From NCBI RefSeq assembly GCF_037392515.1, contig NC_090290.1, forward strand, positions 39,951,753 through 40,015,752: a DNA stretch of 64,000 bases, in the 5' to 3' direction. This DNA comes from Haliotis asinina. Lineage: Eukaryota; Mollusca; Gastropoda; Lepetellida; Haliotidae. Of the stretch, positions 35,690 through 47,300 are shown in pieces (positions within the stretch are counted from its first letter, which is position 1; every line of letters starts with the position of its first letter). Under the pieces are notes generated by a model. The model had not been told where the DNA came from. It saw only the letters and a list, made by a program, of their open reading frames with translations, and did no database searches. Position numbers and translations under genes: made by a program.

Positions 35690-38209
35690 ACCAGAAATGG
35701 GGTTCACAAACTGTACATATGTGGGTAATCAAATCCACGTTTTTGGCATGACTGGTTGCTTCAATCTCTACACATCCCATCCCCCACTCACAAATGACTA
35801 TAGTCCACTAACCATCTTCATTAAAGGTCGACGTATTAATGTGCATAAAGCATATAAAGGATATAAAGGATATAAAACAGAGAACAGTAATATATAAATG
35901 ATGTATTTATTATCCCCTGAATTAATACATTATGGAATGTAAAGACTGAAAAATCAATGCTCCTCATCTGATGCCTGACCAGGAAATACAGAGAGCTATT
36001 GATGGACATCAGTATCCTACAGTTACCATGGTAACAAGGTCATGGCACCACCGCATGATATATGATTTTGTCAATGTAAAACAGTGGTAAAGTACAATTA
36101 CACCATTGCAGATATACCAAGAGGAAATCATTCAAATAATCTCCCCTCAACACTGATTTATTTCTTAACTGTTGAAAGAATGTGAAAGTTACAACATATG
36201 ACAACTTAATTTCCTTTTTCTTCAAATAATTTTTGGTTTGAATAACTCCTCTTTGTCAGACTTGATATGTTTTTCAGTGGACCACAACTGGTGAATCTAA
36301 TATAACGGTAAATCAAATATGTCATTCTGCAAGGGACGGTTTATAACAAAATGACAACACAATGACTTTGAGTGAGATCTGGAAGCGAGAATCTCGCCCC
36401 TTTAAACATGGTTAATATCCCATATCAGTACTAACAGTTAATCTGTGCCAGACAAGATGAAGCTAGCTAAAATTAGCATATGCTTATCAGCAATATTGCA
36501 ACACTCAGTTTCAACTCATTCCTTTCATCTCCAGGGTTAAGTTACTAGCCCACAAGATAATTCACTAGCCTGAAGTTTTAGAAATTAAATTAAAGATCAC
36601 AAAATCAGATGGCAATGAGATATTGCTGGCTTGACACAGGTTTCACAAGTCTGAGGGAGTGATTATTTGATATTTACAAAATGACCACAAGAAAATTCAC
36701 TAGCCAGTCATACCGGTAAGTCTGGAGATTTACTGTACTGACAGGATTTTCACTTGCCATGGGCTAGTGGAACTGTGGCTATTTTGCACACTGCTTACAA
36801 TGGTTATAGCACTAAGATTGCTTTGTGAAACTGGTTCCATTCTGCAATTTCAAATTACCTGTGATTAAAATTCATTAACATTTACTGACATATGACAGTT
36901 TTTAGGTTTCAGTGTTTAATTTCTCGTGAACTTGTTCATGAACATGGGCTGGTTTAACTCACATATGTTTGACCTATAAAAGAAAAATCAAGGAGAAGTA
37001 ACTGAGATTGGCAGAACCATGAAAAAGGATCCTGGTATTAGTGAAGGTTTACTGACATACTTCTCAGGGTCCTGATACATATAGAGTTCGTAACTTTATG
37101 ATCTGTTGTAACTAAATAATTTACTATAGATTTATGAATGTCGCAGCGCAACAAATGCTTTGTGGCCCTGGAGATCAGAGAATGATCTCTTCTTAGACTC
37201 TCACAGTAAGTGACAACAATCAAAAACCATCCAGCATCACTCATGGATCTCCACATCTTCACCTACAGCAGTTTATGACACAAACACCCTCATCATTATT
37301 ATTGTTATTATTAATACCCTTATTAATACCCTTATTAATACCCTTATCATTACACCTAGATAACTCTTACATCAGTTGTATCAGACACACAACACATGTA
37401 TTAAGCAACCATTCATCATTACATGCCATTCACAACAAGTCAAGCGTGTTAGAATAAACTTTGTTACTCCCATACACAGAACCGAGAGACTTGTGTGGTT
37501 TTCCGTCCTAAATAAAACAGTATCTTCATGCTATCCATCTTCACGCTATCCAAAATTACAGGCACATGTTGGCAAACATCTTGAGTTTCTAGAGTAACTG
37601 ACTGAGGAACGCAGTTACCTCTACAATTACCACAATTAATTATTACAAATCCCTGTAAACATATTTACAAATAAACTACAGTCCACAAAGTTTCGTTGTC
37701 CTCAGTGAATTAACCTTGTAAGTTCCAAGTCTTGCCAAGTAAATTTTGAATTAATTCAGAGGGACAGATAAATCAAAATTCTGGATTGAAAAACAAAATG
37801 AGAACTTGGAAACTAACAATATTGAGACCTTACCAATCATATTCAAAATGCATCAATCCTTACTTTACCAAACAATCTAGATCTGTTTTAAGTACCAACT
37901 CATTATACACAACGCCCAGTTAACCTATCATAGTCGACAAAGACGGTAAAGGACTCACATTCTGCTTCTATTTTGTATTAGACAGAACTGACGAACATAG
38001 TAGTATATATGTATATATACAAAATACCCTCACTGCCATGTATTTTCAGGTGCCCTGATGAAGCAGTATGCATTAACCTGATGATACTAAGATGATTGAC
38101 TGGAATGAATACATTAAAAACACTCTGCAAAACACTGCCACTCATAAACACTTGGGTGACATATCTACCATTGTAATACCACTAATGTGAGGGTTAGAGT
38201 GGTCTCCCT
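35690..38209. other. Unique sequence downstream of progranulin
   Basis: No gene or SINE recognised. A short 'cccttattaata' tandem sits at 37314-37350. The part next to 38210 should be the progranulin 3' UTR. The nearest clear minus-strand AATAAA candidates are near 36157 and 35905, which would imply a UTR of about 2 kb. Confidence 0.4.
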
Positions 38210-38329
38210 TTATGGCATGCGGTAACCTAGGATGGGAATCGTTGCGTTGTTCTTCCAGCAAAATCCAGTTGTTGGTGCACAGTGGTAACCAACTGGACAG
38301 CAGTGGATCTTGTCCTCACAGCAGACAGC
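38210..38329 (-). CDS. GRN: Progranulin terminal exon
   Basis: Acceptor 'cacaatgttgcag', 40 codons including TAA. It encodes the C-terminal half of granulin 15 (AVCCEDKIHCCPVGYHC...GFC) and a short tail 'NATIPILGYRMP'. 'NAT' is a possible N-glycosylation site. Confidence 0.92.
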   Translation of the reverse strand, partial: AVCCEDKIHCCPVGYHCAPTTGFCWKNNATIPILGYRMP

Positions 38330-41300
38330 CTGCAACATTGTGTACAACATTATAGTAAAGTCTGCAACATTGTGTACATCATCATAATTCAGCCTGCAAC
38401 AATGTGTACAACATTATAGTTCAGCCTGCAACAATGTGTACATCATCATAATTCAGCCTGCAACAATGTGTTCAACATTATAGTTCAGCCTGCAACATTG
38501 TGTACATCATCATAATTCAGCCTGTAACATTGTGTTCAACATTATAGTTCAGCCTGCGACAATGTGTACATCATAATTCAGCCTGCAACATTGTGTACAT
38601 CATCATAATTCAGCCTGCAACATTGTGTTCAACATTATAGTTCAGCCTGCGACAATGTGTACAACATCATAATTCAGCCTGCAACATTGTGTTCAACATT
38701 ATAATTCAACCCGCAACATTGTGTTCAACATTATAGTTCAGCCTGCAACATTGTGTTCAACATTATAGTTCAGCCTGCAACATTGTGTTCAACATCATAA
38801 TTCAGCCTGCAATATTGTGTTCAACATTATAGTTCAGCCTGCGACAATGTGTACATCATAATTCAGCCTGCAACATTGTGTTCAACATTATAATTCAACC
38901 TGCAACATTGTGTTCAACATCATAATTCAGCCTGCAACATTGTGTTCAACATTATAATTCAACCTGCAACATTGTGTTCAACATCATAATTCAGCCTGCA
39001 ACATTGTGTTCAACATTATAATTCAACCTGCAACATTGTGTTCAACATCATAATTCAGCCTGCAACATTGTGTACAACACCATAATTCAGCCTTCAACAT
39101 TGTGTTCAACATCATAATTCAGCCTGCAACATTGTGTACAACATCATAATTCAGCCTGCAACATTGTGTTCAACATTATAATTCAACCTGTAATATTGTG
39201 TACAACATTACTGTTCAGCCTATAGTTCAACATTGTAGTAATCGTCTCAATCCACATCCAACACACACCCTCTGTGCTGGTAGTGAGAGCAAATGAAAGA
39301 AACACCTATTGTGAGACTCACTATTTTGGTGAATTGGGTGGAGTTGAGCTAGGCTTTACATCACATCAGCATTATTCCAGCTAGCCAATTCAGGTGGAAT
39401 ATAGGGTGTGAATCGTTGCTCAGATTACTGGATTATCTGTTACTGTCATGAAACAGGCCACTAACATGTAGCTGAATACTGCTGATTTCAACCTCATATG
39501 ACATATAGATAAGGAACACTTACATTAGCTTCTGGACAACAGCCATAGGAATTATTCTGAAGCTGACAGCAGGTACTTCCATCTGGGCATTTACTGGAGT
39601 CGTTGCATGTGATGTCCTTCACTTTGTGACCATTCTTCGTAAAGAGTTCTTGTTGCCAAGGCAATATGATCTTCGGTAGTTTTTTCAAGGGTTTGGAAAT
39701 TGTTGGGTTTTTCTTTAACCAATTCACTGAGTAGCCATCTGGTCTCTTACATAGGCCAGATCCTGGAGAACATGTTGTTCCTTCAGGGCAGCAGTGAACT
39801 CCATCAGAACAGCACACAGCCTGGAAACAAATTATTACAGGACATCACTCAGTGAAAGTAGTGACAGCATTTCCAGGAGATCACTTCTCAAAGATCATTG
39901 ACTTTCTTACCTTTAGCAGAGGACAGCATCCCCACTCGCCAGACAATAGCTTACAACAGGTGCTTCCATCTGGACATTCATGGGTAGAGTCACACATTAC
40001 ATTTTCCACATTCTTCACAATGGGTGCAGTTTTCTTGAACCACGTGAGAGAGAGCCCATCTTGTTTGTTACATCTGCCAGATGCTGTATCACAAGTTGTT
40101 CCCTCAGGGCAGCAGTGAATTCCATCAGAACAGCACACAGCCTGGAAACAATATCACAGGACCTCACTCAGTGAAAACAGAAAGAGCATTTCCAGAAAAA
40201 TCACTTCTCAAAGATCATTAACCTTCTTACCTTTGGCAGAGGACAGCATCCCCACTCGCCAGAGGACAGTTTACAACAGGTGCTTCCATCTGGGCATTGA
40301 TGGGAAGAGTCACACATTATGTTTTCCACATTCTTCACAATGGGTGCAGTTTTCTTGAACCACGTGACAGAGAGTCCATCTTGTTTGTTACATCTGCCGG
40401 ATGCTGTATCACAAGTTGTTCCTTCGGGGCAGCAGTGAATTCCATCAGAACAGCACACAGCCTGGAAACAATATCAGAGAACCTCATTCTGAGGGACAAA
40501 AAAAGAGATTATTTCCAGAAGATCACTAACCTCATAAACCATCACTTTCTCTATGGACACTTTTATTCGTAATATCCCACAAATCTGATACAATCTCACT
40601 CCTTTGGGCAATTATCTAAATAAAGTCCCTCTGACCCGGGCATTATCTTAATAGCATCACCCTGCTACTGAACTTTGAATTATTACATTCAAGTCTCGAT
40701 GAGATCCGACATCGTCCACTGCACAGCAAATTGTCGGATTAGACAGGATGTCAGAGTAAATAAATGATACTAAATAACATTTATTCAATTTGTTACCAAA
40801 AAAAGTATGTGGTCTTTTCTTGGAAAATGGGCTTACTTTTCAATAATGCCAGCAGGTCATGTTTTATCATACACATAGATCATTGACTCTCTTACCTTTG
40901 GCAAAGGACAGCATCCCCACTCGCCAGAGGACAGTTTACAACAGGTGCTTCCATCTGGACATTGATGGGTAGAGTCACACATTACATTTTCCACATTCTT
41001 CACAATGGGTGCAGTTTTCTTGAACCATGTGAGAGAGAGTCCATCTTGTTTGTTACATCTGCCAGATGCTGTATCACAAGTTGTTCCCTCAGGGCAGCAG
41101 TGAATTCCATCAGAACAGCACACAGCCTGGAAACAGAATATCACAGGACATCACTCAGTGAAAACAGAAAGAGCATTTCCAGAAAAATCACTTCTCAAAG
41201 ATCATTAACCTTCTTACCTTTGGCAGAGGACAGCATCCCCACTCGCCAGAGGAAAGTTTACAACAGGTGCTTCTATCTGGACATTCATGGGTAGAGTCAC

Positions 41301-44300
41301 ACATTATGTTTTCCACATTCTTCACAATGGGTGCAGTTTTCTTGAACCATGTGAGAGAGAGTCCATCTTGTTTGTTACATCTGCCAGATGCTGTATCACA
41401 AGTTGTTCCCTCAGGGCAGCAGTGAATTCCATCAGAACAGCACACAGCCTGGAAACAGAATATCACAGGACATCACTCAGTGAAAACAGAAAGAGCATTT
41501 CCAGAAAAATCACTTCTCAAAGATCATTAACCTTCTTACCTTTGGCAGAGGACAGCATCCCCACTCGCCAGAGGAAAGTTTACAACAGGTGCTTCTATCT
41601 GGACATTCATGGGAAGAGTCGCACATTATGTTTTCCACATTCTTCACAATGGGTGCAGTTTTCTTGAACCACGTGACAGAGAGTCCATCTTGTTTGTTAC
41701 ATGTGCCGGATGCTGTATCACAAGTTGTTCCTTCGGGGCAGCAGTGAATTCCATCAGAACAGCACACAGCCTGGAAACAATATCAGAGAACCTCATTCTG
41801 AGGAAAAAAATTTATTAAAATCTAAATATTTTATATACTTACCTTACCATAGGTCTTATGCATATTACCTCAAGCTTCACTAGAAGAGATCAGACAGTCG
41901 TTGATTCGCCATTCCCTAGATGGCTACCTCATGTAATCTACGAATGTAGTCACGGACGTGACGTGATCTCCCCACTCACGCAAGCGCGAACAATCCAAAA
42001 ATCACTTTTACTGGCAACAGGAAGGTCCGAAGAGTCCAGAGTGGGGAGGAGCATCCAGCGTTGGGAGGGAGTCACCACCCTATGGTAAGGTAAGTATTTA
42101 AATATCTAAAATATTTAGATTTTAATAAATTTTTAACTTACCTTACCATAGGTCTTAAGGCATATGGCTTTGACAGATGCAGATGGATGGTGGTTTGGAC
42201 TCCGGAGGACCATCCCTCAGCAACCAGTGCACATGCATTAGGAGAACCTGGGAGACCCATGTCAACAGTCACAGGACAAACCTGGAAGCAGGACAAAGAG
42301 TAACCCAAGGGAACTCCAAAGAAAAAACCGACGCACCCTGAGGGTGAGGTTAATCTTAAGACCAACGGTAAGAAACAGTTTTATTACCTAATGGGCGGCC
42401 GGCCGGGTAAGTTGCTGGGCAACCACCAACAGACTGAAAGACTGTAGTCCCTCCATGTCCTCAACTGCCAAGTCCCTCAGGTAGTGGGAAGCGAAGGCAG
42501 TAGACCACTTCCAAAAGCAGCCTTCCATAGTTCGTGGCACTGTGCAATTACTATGGAGGGCCAAGGTAGATGCCAACGCTCTGATCTCGTGTGGGTTGTT
42601 CGCCACCGGATGAGGTAGATGCTTGGCATCAAAAGCCGTCAGGATCGTAGATCGAAGCCATAAGGCGACTGTGTTCCTGTTCACCTCCCCTTGCAGGTAG
42701 TCGAAAGTGGGATGAACAGTCTTTTACGAGAACGTCTCTTAGAAGCCAACTTCCGGATGTAACATCTGAGGGCTCGAACGAGACACAGCAGCACCTCCTC
42801 CAAGTCATGTTGTCCCAAGACTGAAGATGAAGGAGGAACGGAGAACAGCCTGTCTGGCTGTCCAGGGAGCTGATTCTTGGCCCACAGGAGACCCAAGTGG
42901 GCTCGTCCATGCCTCGACTGCTCGAAGCGAACCTGTGTGACGTCCAGGGCATGAATTTCACTAACTCTAGCCGCGGTAGCCAACACTAGAAGGAAGACCG
43001 TCTTTTTAGACAAATACATGAAGGAGGCTTCCTCTAAAGGCTCATACGGAGGTCCTCTTAGATGTTGTAGGACGATGTTGAGGTCCCGACCTTTCTGGTT
43101 CTCCAATTTGAAGGCCTTGTGTAGCGCAATAAGTTCTGGTACCTTGGAAATCTGTTTATCCGCTTTAATCACCAAGGAGGAGTTCAAAGCCGACAGATAA
43201 GTCCCCAAGGTACTGCCTCTAAGATGCTTGCAGTTATGCAGGAACAGGAGGAAGTTCGCTAAAAACTGTGGAGAAGCTGTCATAGGATCTTGCGGTCTTG
43301 AGTACAAAAACTCTCAAATGAGCGTCACTTGTCGTCACATAAGGACCTAGCAGACATACGATGCGCACAAGCTAGGATGCTTGCAGCGCACGAGGAGTAG
43401 TCCTTAACTCTCAATGCCTTCTGCAGATGACCCAACCGTGCAGATGAAATCTCAGCGGGTCAGGATGAAGCTGCCGACTGTGCGGATGTCGAAGCAGACG
43501 TAACTAATCTGGAAGCTGGTACGACTCTCTGCTGGCAAGACGACGCAGGCCAGGGAACCATGGCCTGGTTGGCCACCAAGGCGCGTCCAAAAGCAGTCGC
43601 AGGTTCTGAGTTCACTAACTCTAGCCGCGGTAGCCAACACTAGAAGGAAGACCGTCTTTTTAGACAAATACATGAAGGAGGCTTCCTCTAAAGGCTCATA
43701 CGGAGGTCCTCTTAGATGTTGTAGGACGATGTTGAGGTCCCGACCTTTCTGGTAAATCAGGCGATTATCTTCGGCACTTGATATGAGTACCCCTTGGCCC
43801 TCAAGACTTTCACAAATGGTCCAGGCGCAAAGATGAAACCGCTGAGGATCCAGTTGCAGTGTCCTATTGTGAGGATGGTACAACAATTGGTCCCACTCTG
43901 GAAACTAATTATTTGAAACGTGTCTCGACACACAATATTTTCTGTTGGTGATAGACGTAGGGGGGCGAGATAAGGCGTCTGCCATGAAGATGCAGGTTCC
44001 TGGTATGTGAGATACTTTTATTTGGAGGATCAGACTCGACCACGTCGAAGGGTAGAGACAACAAGAAGTGTAGTAGAGGTCGAGGCCTCCTTGACCCTTG
44101 ATTACCTAGAAGGCTACTACAGAGTTGTCCGTAAGGATCATCAGTAGCTAGTCTCTCGGTGCTGTCAACCAATGATAGACATGCATCACTGCTTTCATCT
44201 TCAACTGGGTGATGTGAAGAGATAGATCTCCACTCTTCCAAAATCCTGCTGCAACCTCCTTGACTAGATAGGCACTCCTCCTTGACTAGATAGGCACTCA

Positions 44301-47300
44301 ATCCTTGGAGAGACGTGTCTACCTAAAGATGGTTTAATATGTAAGTTCCTATGCACACATTGAGCAGCGAGCCTACCACAGGTGTGGTGTCAAGACGTGC
44401 AATGTCGTAAACCTGTCTTGAAATCATGATCCAGAAACCGCTGTGATAGACATAATAGTAGACGTCTACGTTTGATCATATCCTAAGGTGATGTGAGCAA
44501 ATCGAGTACACATTATCACTGACATAGTGATAACGGACAGAGTACAGCTTGTTTATAACAACGCCTTGAACTTCGACCCCCGAACCTGGGACGGCGATGT
44601 GATGAATCAAATCCCGCGGAGTTAGATTCTCAAGTCATCCAAGCTAACTTAACAGCGTGATAATGAAGTCCACCTCTCTCAAGATAAGCTTGTATGCCGT
44701 GAAGAATGCGTCATTCTTCGACTTAAGTGCCATCACAATCGCCGTCGCCTCCTGCCTCCTTGTCGAAGTCCGGGCAAAAAACCTGTTCCTCCAGGTCCTC
44801 CTAGGACACGGAATTCGAATCACGCCGTAGTGTAGAAGATGATGTTGATGCATGAGCAGCAGATTCCTTGGACGGGATCCAAAGTGGTTCCGGCGACCGA
44901 GATGTGGAGGAGTGCCGAGGTGATATGGACTGGGAGAGCAAGCAACGTCTTCACCTGGTAGTAAAGTGAAAGTCCTCATTCAAAGGGCGACACGGGGACT
45001 GTGAGCCTGACTGAGAGCGCCGACAAAGACTACTGTGGAGGGTACAGGATCGCCTACTCCCAGGGAACCTAGAGCGTGATCTGCGCCGAGAGCGCTCAGT
45101 CTCCGAGCGCCAAGCGTGCCCTTCATCCAACTGTCGTGCAAAACATCTTCCCTGGACAACGTATGCAACACCCTGGGTATACAGTAAGGCACAGGCACAG
45201 TCGCTGAAGGCGGTTGTAAGTCAGGGTCAGAGATCCCAATGACGACGCTGGAGACGAGATCCTTCTCTTCCGCTGTGCAAAATGCTTCCTCTTAGCCGCA
45301 ATAAAATCTTGAAATCTGCCACCAATAACACCTCGCAGTACTGGCAGGGTCCGTCAAAAGACCAGGCTAGAGATGCACAATCCGGGCACCCAGGGTGGGG
45401 AACTTTCGCCGATAGCTGCCCCTAGCAGATAGTGCAAAACTGACGAGACATACACAGTTAACTGTAACAAAACAAGACATAACAATGCCTTGAAACCAAC
45501 GCTAGGAGGTAGAAAAAACACTCCTATACGAGAAATGCAGCACCAACGCAGCCCCACTATAAAGTAGGCACGCCCGTAAGCTCGTGACAGTGAAGGGCAA
45601 ACAACCAGAAAGGCTGTCTGCGTACATCGCAACGTGGCACGAAAAGACGTCTTCTTCTTATTGAAACACGGGCAAAAATACTAATCGACATGGAAAACCA
45701 AATGGAGGAAGAAAAACCAGCAAGATATAATACCCCCACGGATGCCATGCCACACTCACATATGACGTGGGCGAACCCACCCCGAAGTGAGAGAAAAAAA
45801 CAACATGAGGTAGCAAAGTAAGTGCAGTTAAATGATTACTTACCTTAACACGCACACCTAAGGGATAAAAACCATACCTACCCGTGAGGAAACAACTTTA
45901 TTGAACCACAAAGAAGGTAAACTAAGTGAAGACCTATGGTAAGGTAAGTTAAAAATAGAGATTATTTCCAGAAGATTACTAACCTCATAAACCATCACTT
46001 TCTCTATGGACACTTTTATTCGTAATATCCCACAAATCTGATACAATCTCACTCCTTTGGGCAATTATCTAAATAAAGTCCCTCTGACCAGGGCATTATC
46101 TTAATAGCATCACCCTGCTACTGAACTTTGAATTATTACATTCAAGTCTCGATGAGATCCGACATCGTCCACTGCACAGCAAATTGTCGGATTAGCCAGG
46201 ATGTCAGAGTAAATAAATGACACTAAATAACATTTATTCAATTTGTTACCAAAAAAGTATGTGGTCTTTTCTTGGAAAATGGGCTTACTTTTCAATAATG
46301 CCAGCAGGTCATGTTTTATCATACACATAGATCATTGACTCTCTTACCTTTGGCAAAGGACAGCATCCCCACTCGCCAGAGGACAGTTTACAACAGGTGG
46401 TTCCATCTGGACATTCATGGGTAGAGTCACACATTATGTTTTCCACATTCTTCACAATGGGTGCAGTTTTCTTGAACCATGTGAGAGAGAGTCCATCTTG
46501 TTTGTTACATCTGCCAGATGCTGTATCACAAGTTGTTCCCTCGGGGCAGCAGTGAATTCCATCAGAACAGCACACAGCCTGGAAACAATATCACAGGACA
46601 TCACTCAGTGAAAACAGAAAGAGCATTTCCAGAAAAATCACTTCTCAAAGATCATTAACTTTCTTACCTTTGGCAGAGGACAGCATCCCCACTCGCCAGA
46701 GGACAGTTTACAACAGGTGCTTCTATCTGGACATTCATGGGTAGAGTCACACATTATGTTTTCCACATTCTTCACAATGGGTGCAGTTTTCTTGAACCAA
46801 GTGATAGAGAGTCCATCTTGTTTGTTACATTTGCCGGATGCTGTATCACAAGTTGTTCCTTCGGGGCAGCAGTGAATTCCATCAGAACAGCACACAGCCT
46901 GGAAACAATATCACAGGACATCACTCAGTGAAAACAGAAAGAGCATTTCCAGAAAAATCACTTCTCAAAGATCATTAACTTTCTTACCTTTGGCAGAGGA
47001 CAGCATCCCCACTCGCCAGAGGACAGTTTACAACAGGTGCTTCTATCTGGACATTCATGGGTAGAGTCACACATTATGTTTTCCACATTCTTCACAATGG
47101 GTGCAGTTTTCTTGAACCAAGTGATAGAGAGTCCATCTTGTTTGTTACATTTGCCGGATGCTGTATCACAAGTTGTTCCTTCGGGGCAGCAGTGAATTCC
47201 ATCAGAACAGCACACAGCCTGGAAACAATATCACAGGACATCACTCAGTGAAAACAGAAAGAGCATTTCCAGAAAAATCACTTCTCAAAGATCATTAACT

